Of a stretch of DNA of 7,169 bases, positions 1 to 6,369 are shown in pieces; positions within the stretch are counted from its first letter, which is position 1, and each line of letters opens with the position of its first letter. The stretch lies in NCBI GenBank assembly GCA_955652845.1, contig CATPBY010000286.1, positions 1 through 7,169 of the forward strand. The letters are read 5' to 3'. The position numbers and the translations under genes were made by a program. The notes below the pieces were generated by a model. That model was not told the DNA's origin. It saw only the letters and a program-made list of their open reading frames with translations, and searched no databases. The DNA comes from an uncultured Terriglobales bacterium. Its GTDB lineage: Bacteria; Acidobacteriota; Terriglobia; Terriglobales; Acidobacteriaceae.

Positions 1-2
1 AC

Positions 3-80
3 ATCAAACAGGGCGAAGGCCGATGGTTCCTGCAGCACGCCACTCAGGTGAAAAATATCTGGGTCCCCTACGGCGAGTAA
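3..80 (+). CDS. C-terminal end of a probable aldehyde dehydrogenase (5' end outside window)
   Basis: One open frame enters from the left edge and ends at TAA 78-80, giving 25 residues: IKQGEGRWFLQHATQVKNIW followed by VPYGE. The TQVKNIWV stretch a few residues before the end resembles the extreme C-terminus of NAD(P)-dependent aldehyde dehydrogenases, where an (Y)TQVK-x-(V/I)W segment forms the last strand of the oligomerisation domain. That is the only basis for the name. The catalytic Cys and Glu would lie outside the window, so activity and substrate cannot be judged. The gene is co-directional with the rest of the locus, but 170 bp with a palindromic element separate it from the next gene, so co-transcription is uncertain. 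Confidence 0.45.
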   Translation: MKQGEGRWFLQHATQVKNIWVPYGE

Positions 81-91
81 TCAGAAGATTT

Positions 92-173
92 TGTCATGCT
101 GAACGAAGTGAAGCATCCCTATAAGCGCCGGTTAGTAGAGGGATAGGGATTCCTTGCTTGCGCCGGAATGACA
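92..173. repeat. Imperfect palindromic intergenic element, TGTCAT...ATGACA
   Basis: The 31-nt left arm (92-122, beginning TGTCATGCTGAACGAAG) and the 31-nt right arm (143-173, ending CGCCGGAATGACA) are imperfect inverted repeats. By hand, 21 of 31 positions pair, with perfect outer TGTCAT/ATGACA and inner ATCCCTAT/ATAGGGAT blocks. A 20-nt loop (123-142) lies between them. It sits 11 bp after the stop of the upstream gene. The form and termini resemble the dispersed REP-like repeats I recall from intergenic regions of acidobacterial genomes. It could fold as a hairpin in RNA and serve as a transcript end for the upstream gene, although no T-run follows. Whether it is repeated elsewhere in this genome cannot be seen here. 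Confidence 0.6.
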
Positions 174-210
174 ATTCCGCTATGGCGTGGAAAACATGCT
201 CTCAAGTTCA

Positions 211-240
211 TTGACAAGAATCGGAAGCGCTGAATAGACT
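211..240 (+). promoter_or_regulatory. Candidate sigma70-type promoter for the ribokinase gene
   Basis: A perfect -35 hexamer TTGACA (211-216) is followed after 18 nt by TAGACT (235-240), which matches TATAAT at 4 of 6 positions. Transcription would begin near 246-248, only a few bases before the ATG at 251, which implies a leaderless or near-leaderless mRNA. No Shine-Dalgarno motif is visible just upstream of that ATG, which fits this reading. The -10 match is weak and the call rests on sequence only. Confidence 0.35.
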
Positions 241-250
241 CGGCAGTCTT

Positions 251-1186
251 ATGGCGAAACCTCCTCGGATTGCCGTAGTAGGAAGCGCAAATATTGACCT
301 GGTCACCTTTGCCGATCGGTTCCCTAAAGCCGGGGAAACAATTTTTGGCCAGAGCTTTGATCTTGGTTTCGGAGGAAAGGGCGCAAATCAGGCTGTGGCC
401 GCGCGACTCTGCGGCGCCGACGTTTTCATGGTTGCCCGAGTGGGCAGCGATCTGTTCGGTCCCGCGACTATTCAGAATTTTAAAAAGCTTGGGATCGATG
501 CATCCTACGTGAAACAACTCGGAGGCGTTTCCAGCGGCGTGGCGCCGATTTTCGTCGAGCCGAGCGGGCAGAATCGCATCTTCGTGGTGAAGGGCGCGAA
601 CGATCTGCTCAAACCCGAAGACGTGGACGCCGCAGCCGATGTGCTGAAGACCGTCGACTGCATAGTCCTGCAGTTCGAAACTCCGCTCGAAACCGTTTAT
701 TACAGTGTCGGTTTTGCGCGCAAGCACGGGATTCGTAGCATCGTCAATCCGGCTCCCGCCCAGACGGTCGACATGAACGCGCTGACTGGGCTCGATTATT
801 TTGTTCCCAACGAAAGCGAAGCCGAGACAATCACCGGGATGCCGGTGCGAAATGTGGATGACGCCAAGAAGTGCGCGGAGAAACTGCTCTCTGACGGCAT
901 TAAGAGAGTCATTCTTACGCTGGGAGCCAACGGCTCATTGCTGGCCGGCCGCGATGGCATGGAACATATTCCCGCCTTCAGCGTGAAGAGCATTGACAGC
1001 ACCGGTGCCGGCGACGCTTTCATCGGCAGCTTTGCTGTCTTCCTCGCCGAAGGTCTCCCAGAACGCGAAGCGGTGCGTCGCGCCAATCTCTATGCCGGAC
1101 TCTCAACCACCGGCGTAGGGACGCAGAAATCATTTTATGATCGCGCCCGCTACGATTCAGAGTGGGCGGCGCGAGGCAAATCCTAG
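251..1186 (+). CDS. rbsK: Ribokinase (PfkB family sugar kinase)
   Basis: This 311-residue cytoplasmic kinase is predicted to phosphorylate D-ribose with ATP to ribose 5-phosphate; the length is normal for ribokinases. Residues 11-16 (GSANID) supply the Asn14/Asp16 sugar contacts known from the E. coli enzyme. GGKGANQAVAAR at 41-52 is the first PfkB signature, including the lid and sugar-binding region. NPAP (166-169) and VPNESEAE (185-192) are typical mid-domain motifs. DSTGAGDAF (249-257) is the second signature, with anion hole GAGD and catalytic base Asp255. GVGTQKS (288-294) near the C-terminus fits the monovalent-cation loop. The ATG at 251 is preferred because the family N-terminus (IAVVGSANID) begins right after it and an in-frame TGA lies at 212-214. 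There is no clear ribosome-binding site. A related PfkB kinase for another pentose or nucleoside is possible, but the signatures fit ribokinase best. Its position before a heterocycle-degrading gene set suggests salvage of ribose from a nucleoside. Confidence 0.88.
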   Translation: MAKPPRIAVVGSANIDLVTFADRFPKAGETIFGQSFDLGFGGKGANQAVAARLCGADVFMVARVGSDLFGPATIQNFKKLGIDASYVKQLGGVSSGVAPIFVEPSGQNRIFVVKGANDLLKPEDVDAAADVLKTVDCIVLQFETPLETVYYSVGFARKHGIRSIVNPAPAQTVDMNALTGLDYFVPNESEAETITGMPVRNVDDAKKCAEKLLSDGIKRVILTLGANGSLLAGRDGMEHIPAFSVKSIDSTGAGDAFIGSFAVFLAEGLPEREAVRRANLYAGLSTTGVGTQKSFYDRARYDSEWAARGKS

Positions 1187-1206
1187 TCTACTGTTCCTTC
1201 CAAGCC

Positions 1207-1232
1207 TGTACAAACCCCGCTACTTGTATAAG
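1207..1232 (+). promoter_or_regulatory. Inverted repeat overlapping a candidate -10 box before the hydroxylase operon
   Basis: In the 89-bp gap after the ribokinase gene, TGTACAA (1207-1213) and TTGTATA (1224-1230) form a 7-bp inverted repeat with one G-T mismatch and a 10-nt spacer. The right arm merges into TATAAG (1227-1232), a 5-of-6 match to the -10 consensus. No convincing -35 hexamer is seen at 16-18 nt spacing, as would suit an activator-dependent promoter. Initiation near 1239 would leave a leader of about 37 nt before the TTG start at 1276. No T-run follows the palindrome, so it is not a typical intrinsic terminator. A dimeric regulator bound here would cover the core promoter. The regulator is not identifiable. 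Confidence 0.3.
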
Positions 1233-1264
1233 AATTACGCCCAGCCACAAGCTCGATTTTATTT

Positions 1265-1269
1265 GAGGT
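1265..1269 (+). promoter_or_regulatory. Ribosome-binding site GAGGT that fixes the TTG start at 1276
   Basis: GAGGT lies 6 nt before TTG 1276-1278. In the same frame a TGA occupies 1264-1266, leaving only GGT TTC TTC between that stop and the TTG. The family N-terminal motif (YFRP) begins at the second codon. TTG at 1276 is therefore the only reasonable start. Confidence 0.75.
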
Positions 1270-1275
1270 TTCTTC

Positions 1276-2112
1276 TTGTATTTCCGGCCCGACACCCTCG
1301 ACCATGCCGTTCAGGTTCTCGCCAGTTCCGGAGGCCAAATCCTGGCGGGAGGCACTGACTTTTTCCCATCCCTCGGTGATCGGCCGGTTACCGGGACCGT
1401 GGTGGACATTTCGGGTCTCGGAGAAATTCGAGGTGTGATTACCGAACCCAAGTATATAAAGATCGGCGGGCTCACCACCTGGACAGAAATTATTCAGACT
1501 CCGCTTCCGCCCTGCTTTGACGGATTGAAGGCCGCGGCCCGGGAGATTGGCTCGATTCAAATCCAGAATCGCGCCACGGTAGCGGGAAATCTTTGCAACG
1601 CTTCTCCGGCCGCGGACAGTGTCCCAGCGCTGCTCACGCTCGATGCTGAAGTGGAGCTGGCGTCACAAGTGGGCATTCGCCGTCTGCCGATCGCGGACTT
1701 TATCGTGGGCAATCGCAAAACGCTGCGGCAACCGGGCGAGATTCTTTCCCATGTTTTTGTGCCTCGTGCCATCGAAAATGCCGCTTCAACCTTTCTCAAG
1801 CTCGGAGCCCGCCGCTATCTGGTGATTTCCATCGCCATGGCTGCGGCCGTGATTCAAAGGAGTTCTACGGGTCACATCACGGACGCACGCGTTTGCGTCG
1901 GTTCCTGCTCAGCCGTGGCGCGACGCCTTCGGGAATTGGAGCTGAAGCTGATTGGCGCGCCAGCAAGGGCTGAACTGGGACTACTTGCAACCGCGCACGA
2001 CCTCGGAGATATTTCGCCCATCAACGACGTGCGCGCGACCGCCGCCTATCGGCGAGACGCAGCCTTGACACTGGTCCAGCGTGCGTTAGATGCGTGCGCC
2101 AGGGGCTCATGA
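1276..2112 (+). CDS. FAD-binding subunit of a molybdenum hydroxylase (xanthine dehydrogenase family)
   Basis: This 278-residue protein is the medium (flavoprotein) subunit of a molybdenum hydroxylase. It takes electrons from the [2Fe-2S] clusters of its partner onto FAD and hands them to NAD+ or another acceptor. YFRPDTLDHAVQVL (2-15) is the family N-terminal motif. AGGTDFFPSL (24-33) is the first FAD-phosphate loop, and ATVAGNLCNASPAADSVPAL (100-119) is the second FAD-binding segment, with AG in place of the more usual GG. Residues of about 168-272 match the CO dehydrogenase flavoprotein C-terminal domain, including KLGARRYLVISIAMAAAV (175-192) and DVRATAAYRRDAA (251-263). No extra Fe-S cysteine cluster is seen. 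Translation starts at TTG behind GAGGT. The stop TGA 2110-2112 directly abuts the ATG of the next gene, so the two are co-translated parts of one enzyme. Length is at the short end for the family. The substrate cannot be told from this subunit. Confidence 0.92.
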   Translation: MYFRPDTLDHAVQVLASSGGQILAGGTDFFPSLGDRPVTGTVVDISGLGEIRGVITEPKYIKIGGLTTWTEIIQTPLPPCFDGLKAAAREIGSIQIQNRATVAGNLCNASPAADSVPALLTLDAEVELASQVGIRRLPIADFIVGNRKTLRQPGEILSHVFVPRAIENAASTFLKLGARRYLVISIAMAAAVIQRSSTGHITDARVCVGSCSAVARRLRELELKLIGAPARAELGLLATAHDLGDISPINDVRATAAYRRDAALTLVQRALDACARGS

Positions 2113-4905
2113 ATGGCCACCATCGCTCCCACGTCGGAAACGAAGTGCCTGCTTCACCTGGTGGTAAATGACCGCGAGGTTTCGGTCGATGTTTCCCCGG
2201 CGCAACGGCTTTCACGCGTTTTGCGGGAGAAGCTTGGGCTGACTGGAACGAAAGTCGGATGCGACGCTGGCGATTGCGGCGCGTGCACCGTCTTGCTGGA
2301 TGGAGATCCGGTTTGCGCCTGCCTGGTCGCGGCGGGCCAAGTGGAAAATCGCGTCATTACCACCGTCGAAGGACTCAAATCCAGACCGCCGCTATTTGGC
2401 CGCCTGCAACAAGCATTCCTTTGTCACGGAGCCGCACAATGTGGAGCGTGCACTCCGGGCATGCTGGTTTCGGCAACCGCTCTGCTCGAGCGCGATGCAT
2501 CGCCCACGGAGAGCGATGTGATGGACGCGCTTGGCGGCGTGCTGTGCCGCTGCACCGGGTACCGGAAGATCATCGATGCTGTTCTCGAAGCACGGAATGA
2601 CCACACCGAAACCATATCTTCTTCAGCAGGGCCCTCCGTTGGTCAGCGCGTCGTTCGCCTCGACGGTAAAGGCAAAGTTGAAGGAACTGAAATATATGGT
2701 GCGGACGAGATACCCTTCGAGGCTCTATCTCTACGTGTCATCCGTTGCCCGTATCATCGAGCCAGGTTTCGCTTCGGCGATCTCGACACGTTCGTGGCGT
2801 CTCGTCCCGGCGTAGAAGCAGTGCTTACTTCGAAGGATGTTCCCGGAGAAGATTGTTATGGCGTGATTCCACGATTCGCCGATCAGCCGATCTTCGCTCA
2901 TGAAGCAGGCGAAGCCAGATTTCGGGGTGAAGCAATTGCCGCGATAGTCGGGGAGGCAGAGGCGATAGAAAATCTCGATATGGCAGCTTTCCCTGTCACT
3001 TGGGAAGAACTGCCTCCGCTCAAGACCATCGATGCAGCCCTCGAGCCTGACGCGACGCTCATTCATTCCCATCGCGCACAAAACGTGTTGACCGGGGGAC
3101 GAGTGCTGCGGGGTGATGTCGAAAAGGCACTGGTAGAGTCCTGGGCCGTGGTAGAAGGCGAATTTGAAACCGGCTTTGTTGAGCATGCCTGCATCGAGCC
3201 GGAGGCCGGATTCGCAAGACGCATTGGCGACCAGATCGAAATCCAGGCCTGCACGCAGTCGCCCTACATGGATCGCGCCGACATCGCCAAGCTTCTGGGA
3301 ATTCCCGCTGACGCGGTGCGAATTATTCCAACCGCCGTCGGTGGCGGCTTCGGGACCAAGCTCGACTTATCCGTACAGCCGTTTGTCGCCCTGGCGGCGT
3401 GGCGCTTGCGGCGTCCGGTGCGGATGGTTTACTCGCGTATTGAATCGATCATGTGCACCACCAAGCGCCATCCCGCACGTATGCGCTGCCGTGCGGGCGC
3501 GACGCAGGACGGAAAACTCCTGGCGCTCGACTTCACCGCCGACTTCAATACCGGGGCTTATTCCTCATGGGGGCCGACGGTCGCGGCCCGCGTTCCGGTC
3601 CACGCCTCCGGCCCGTATTTTGTTCCGCATTATCGCGCCGTGACGCGGGCGATTCATACCAACATCGTTCCTGCGGGGGCATTTCGCGGATTTGGAGTGC
3701 CGCAGATGGCTATTGCGCAGGAGCAGCTCTATGACGAACTTGCCATCAAGCTGGCAATCGATCCGCTGGAGTTTCGCATCCTGAACGCGCTCGACGATAA
3801 TTCTCCCACCGTAACCGGACAAATTATGGGAGACGGCGTCGGCATTCGCGCCTGCTTCGAGGCCTTGCGTCCGCGGTGGGCCGCAACTCGCGGCCAAGCG
3901 GTTGAATTCAACGCAAAATCTAAAGGTGCACTGCGGCGAGGTGTAGGGGTGGCGGGGATGTGGTATGGGTGCGGAAACACATCGCTGCCAAACCCATCCA
4001 CGGTGCGCGTCGGACTGAAGTCAGACGGCAGAATTGCGCTTCACCAGGGTGCTATCGATATCGGCCAGGGATCGAATACCATCATCACGCAGATTTGCGC
4101 CGATGGATTAGGCGCGCCGGTCGATTGCTTCGATCTGATTTCCGGAGATACTTCGATCACGCCCGACTGCGGCAAAACTTCGGCATCAAGACAGACTTTC
4201 GTTACCGGCAAGGCGGCGCACATGGCTGGTCGAGAACTTCGACGACTCATTCTGCAAATGGCTCAGTCATGTAGAGAAGATGCGACCGTCGACTTTGGCA
4301 AAGGCGTGCTGAGAATCTGTGAAGGCGGAAAACAGCGTCATTTGTCGCTGGAAAACCTGACGCTGGATAAGCATGGCTATGTGCTGACTGCCGAACAAAC
4401 CTTCGATCCTCCCACCAGCCCGCTCGATGAAAACGGACAAGGTGTGCCGTACGCAGTGTATGGATTCGGCGCCCACATGGCGGAAGTCGAGGTGGACACG
4501 GATTTGGGAACTGTTCGCGTTCTTAGAATCATCGCCGCTCACGATGTAGGACACGCCATAAATCCAACATTAATTGAAGGGCAAATCGAAGGCGGTGTTG
4601 CGCAAGGTCTTGGTATGGCCCTGATGGAAGAGTTCTTTCCCGGAAAAGGCGAAAATCTTCACGACTATCTGATTCCCTCGGCCGGCGACATTCCACCGGT
4701 CGAATCGATCCTGATTGAAGATCCGTCGTCGATCGGGCCATTCGGGGCAAAAGGCATCGGTGAGCAGGCTGTGATCCCAACCGCGCCGGCGATTCTGAAT
4801 GCAATTCACCATGCCACTGGCGTCCGCATGCACAGGGTTCCTGCTACGCCCGATCGCATCCGGGAGGCCATCCTCAAGAATGGAGTCCCTCGTGGCCGAC
4901 GATGA
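2113..4905 (+). CDS. Molybdenum hydroxylase catalytic subunit: [2Fe-2S] domain fused to molybdopterin-binding domain
   Basis: This 930-residue protein fuses the small and large subunits of a xanthine dehydrogenase-family enzyme, which hydroxylates a heteroaromatic or aldehyde carbon using water. Residues about 11-90 are a plant-type [2Fe-2S] domain with Cys50, 55, 58 and 70. Residues about 91-163 hold the second cluster in QCGACTPGM (109-117) and CRCTGY (145-150). A short linker leads to the molybdopterin domain from about 178 (VGQRVVRLDGKGKVEG). Cofactor and active-site motifs are TQS (381-383), GGGFGTK (410-416), GAFRGFG (522-528, Arg525) and GAKGIGE (878-884), whose Glu884 is the expected catalytic base. 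By hand alignment, the position of bovine xanthine oxidase Glu802 is Leu417 here, so xanthine is not an assured substrate. AGGGG at 2101-2105 is the ribosome-binding site, 7 nt before the ATG. There is no signal peptide or twin-arginine motif, so it should be cytoplasmic. With the reductase-like gene next to it, nicotinate or another N-heterocycle is a reasonable substrate class; purine is the main alternative. Confidence 0.9.
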   Translation: MATIAPTSETKCLLHLVVNDREVSVDVSPAQRLSRVLREKLGLTGTKVGCDAGDCGACTVLLDGDPVCACLVAAGQVENRVITTVEGLKSRPPLFGRLQQAFLCHGAAQCGACTPGMLVSATALLERDASPTESDVMDALGGVLCRCTGYRKIIDAVLEARNDHTETISSSAGPSVGQRVVRLDGKGKVEGTEIYGADEIPFEALSLRVIRCPYHRARFRFGDLDTFVASRPGVEAVLTSKDVPGEDCYGVIPRFADQPIFAHEAGEARFRGEAIAAIVGEAEAIENLDMAAFPVTWEELPPLKTIDAALEPDATLIHSHRAQNVLTGGRVLRGDVEKALVESWAVVEGEFETGFVEHACIEPEAGFARRIGDQIEIQACTQSPYMDRADIAKLLGIPADAVRIIPTAVGGGFGTKLDLSVQPFVALAAWRLRRPVRMVYSRIESIMCTTKRHPARMRCRAGATQDGKLLALDFTADFNTGAYSSWGPTVAARVPVHASGPYFVPHYRAVTRAIHTNIVPAGAFRGFGVPQMAIAQEQLYDELAIKLAIDPLEFRILNALDDNSPTVTGQIMGDGVGIRACFEALRPRWAATRGQAVEFNAKSKGALRRGVGVAGMWYGCGNTSLPNPSTVRVGLKSDGRIALHQGAIDIGQGSNTIITQICADGLGAPVDCFDLISGDTSITPDCGKTSASRQTFVTGKAAHMAGRELRRLILQMAQSCREDATVDFGKGVLRICEGGKQRHLSLENLTLDKHGYVLTAEQTFDPPTSPLDENGQGVPYAVYGFGAHMAEVEVDTDLGTVRVLRIIAAHDVGHAINPTLIEGQIEGGVAQGLGMALMEEFFPGKGENLHDYLIPSAGDIPPVESILIEDPSSIGPFGAKGIGEQAVIPTAPAILNAIHHATGVRMHRVPATPDRIREAILKNGVPRGRR

Positions 4906-6364
4906 CGCCATCCGTTGCGATGCGTGCCCGGTGCTCTGTTACATCAAACCCGGACGCGCAGGTGCATGCGACCGCTACGGCAACCGCGATGGACAGTTAG
5001 TCCGGCTTGATCCGCATGTCGTGCTTGACCAGGTGTTGTCGCGTGGCGACTCGATCGTGCCATTCCTGGAGCGCGATCGCGAATGGGACGGCAACATCGT
5101 AAATGGCCCCGAAACATTTATTACTGCGATTGGCGCGGGCACGACTTATCCCGACTACAAACCGGCTCCATTCATCATCTCCTCCCAGGTGAAGGGAGTG
5201 GACATGGTGACCGTCGTGACCGAGGGCATTTTCAGTTACTGCGGAGTGAAGATAAAGATCGACACCGATCGCCACCTTGGGCCGGAGCGCAATCTGGTGC
5301 GCGCTAAAGGCGAACCGGTCGGGCACGTCACTACCAGCGAGTACGGATCGCAAATGCTTTCGCTCGGTGGTGTCCGCCATCTCACCGGGGGAACGCGAAA
5401 CGAAGGCAATGTTACCTGTGAAACGCTGCTTGGTTTATGCAATGGCAAGGCCGCTGAGCTGACGATTGATGAAGGCGCAAACATCATCGTGCAGGCAGGC
5501 AAGCCCCCGGTCGTGAATGGCGTTCTGGAAGAGCGGATGCGCGTCGGATGTGGGTCCGCTACCATCGGTATGTTTGCGAAACAGTGGCACGGAAAGGTTG
5601 ACGACGTTGTGGTTGTGGACGATCACATCACCGGAGTTCTTTCCGAGCACCAGGCGGGGAAGATGCTTGGCATCCCTGAAACCGGCGTCAAGCTGAAGGG
5701 CCGGCGGTCTACCCCGGGCCGCTACTTTCAGGTGGCGGAGCCGGGCACCGCGTGGGGTGGCACAAATATTACCGATCCGCTTTCCATTCTCGCTTCCTTT
5801 AATCCGAAGATTGCATGGCCTGGTTTACGCTTGTTGATGGTGAGCACCACCGGCGAGCATTATGCGTACTACGAACTCGATGAAGCTCTTTGTCCGGTTG
5901 AAAAAGAATTGCCTGATGCCTTGCGCATTTCCGTTGAAAGAATCAGGGAGAATTGCGAACCTGCACTCTCGACTGTGCTATTTATGGGGGGAGCGGGCGG
6001 CTCGTTGCGCGCGGGCGTCACCGAGAATCCTGTCAAGCTGACGCGCTCGGTTCGCGGCTCACTGACTCGAGTCACCTGTGGGGGAGCGCCAGTATACATC
6101 TGGCCGGGCGGCGGCATTACCCTCATGGTGGATGTCTGCCGAATGCCACAGAGCGCCTTCGGATATGTGCCGACCCCAGCCATAGTGGCGCCCATTGAAT
6201 TCACCCTTAGGCTTGACGACTACTCTGCTCTGGGCGGCTACATGGACCACGTACGTCCTCTGAGTTCGCTGATGACTACCAGAAACGATGAAGGACGACG
6301 GCATCTGCCGGCGAGTCCCGAAAATCCATGGCCGTTGGAAGCTGAAAGACAGAAGAAACCATAA
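4880..6364 (+). CDS. hnr: 6-hydroxynicotinate reductase-like iron-sulfur flavoprotein
   Basis: From ATG 4880 this is a 494-residue protein, recognised as a member of the 6-hydroxynicotinate reductase family (EC 1.3.7.1 in Eubacterium barkeri). The characterised enzyme uses reduced ferredoxin to convert 6-hydroxynicotinate to 1,4,5,6-tetrahydro-6-oxonicotinate. It contains covalent flavin, one [2Fe-2S] and two [4Fe-4S] clusters. Here the N-terminus carries Cys13, 16, 20 and 30 in a C-x2-C-x3-C-x9-C pattern (CDACPVLCYIKPGRAGAC), a clear cluster-binding motif. Eight more cysteines follow: 121, 180, 187, 224, 338, 359, 400 and 420. No membrane segment or signal peptide is visible. The start is uncertain: ATG 4880 overlaps the preceding gene by 26 nt, while GTG 4892 has a better-spaced GGAG (4882-4885). 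An ATG at 4799 would give an atypical extension and is less likely. The gene is co-translated with the hydroxylase upstream and followed after 5 nt by the UPF0280 gene. The family is clear, but the exact substrate is inferred from distant relatives. Confidence 0.82.
   Translation: MESLVADDDAIRCDACPVLCYIKPGRAGACDRYGNRDGQLVRLDPHVVLDQVLSRGDSIVPFLERDREWDGNIVNGPETFITAIGAGTTYPDYKPAPFIISSQVKGVDMVTVVTEGIFSYCGVKIKIDTDRHLGPERNLVRAKGEPVGHVTTSEYGSQMLSLGGVRHLTGGTRNEGNVTCETLLGLCNGKAAELTIDEGANIIVQAGKPPVVNGVLEERMRVGCGSATIGMFAKQWHGKVDDVVVVDDHITGVLSEHQAGKMLGIPETGVKLKGRRSTPGRYFQVAEPGTAWGGTNITDPLSILASFNPKIAWPGLRLLMVSTTGEHYAYYELDEALCPVEKELPDALRISVERIRENCEPALSTVLFMGGAGGSLRAGVTENPVKLTRSVRGSLTRVTCGGAPVYIWPGGGITLMVDVCRMPQSAFGYVPTPAIVAPIEFTLRLDDYSALGGYMDHVRPLSSLMTTRNDEGRRHLPASPENPWPLEAERQKKP
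4882..4885 (+). promoter_or_regulatory. GGAG ribosome-binding site supporting an alternative GTG start at 4892
   Basis: GGAG ends 6 nt before GTG 4892-4894, which is in frame with the reductase gene and would give a 490-residue protein starting MADDDAIRCDAC. The competing ATG at 4880 has GGGAGG (4862-4867) only at a long 12-nt spacing. Either start keeps the whole cysteine motif. Confidence 0.4.
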
Positions 6365-6369
6365 TCGTG

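Noticed and set aside
119..727. Long minus-strand open frame of 202 codons across the palindromic element and the start of the ribokinase gene
   Set aside because: It runs antisense to a gene with clear family motifs, begins inside the repeat, and its translation shows no recognisable domain. It is a shadow of codon bias in the real gene.
1207..1230. Palindrome after the ribokinase gene as an intrinsic terminator
   Set aside because: The stem is AT-rich, only 7 bp with a G-T pair, has a 10-nt loop, and is not followed by a T-run.
1137..1358. Short plus-strand open frame of 73 codons spanning the ribokinase end and the FAD subunit start
   Set aside because: It overlaps both real genes in another frame, has no family resemblance, and no ribosome-binding site was noted.
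2110..2112. TGA between the FAD and FeS-Mo genes read as selenocysteine, given that nicotinate dehydrogenase is a selenium enzyme
   Set aside because: The TGA lies at the junction between a complete FAD subunit and a new N-terminus where no catalytic residue is expected. No convincing SECIS-like hairpin is seen just downstream, and a good ribosome-binding site serves the following ATG. The selenium in nicotinate dehydrogenase is not selenocysteine.
2731..3186. Minus-strand open frame of 151 codons inside the Mo subunit gene
   Set aside because: It is fully antisense to conserved molybdopterin-domain coding sequence and has no recognisable motifs.
4799..4879. Upstream ATG at 4799 as the start of the reductase gene
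   Set aside because: It would overlap the hydroxylase gene by 107 nt and add 27 residues (MQFTMPLASACTGFLL...) that look like out-of-frame translation of the conserved hydroxylase C-terminus. The starts at 4880 and 4892 sit just before the family cysteine motif.
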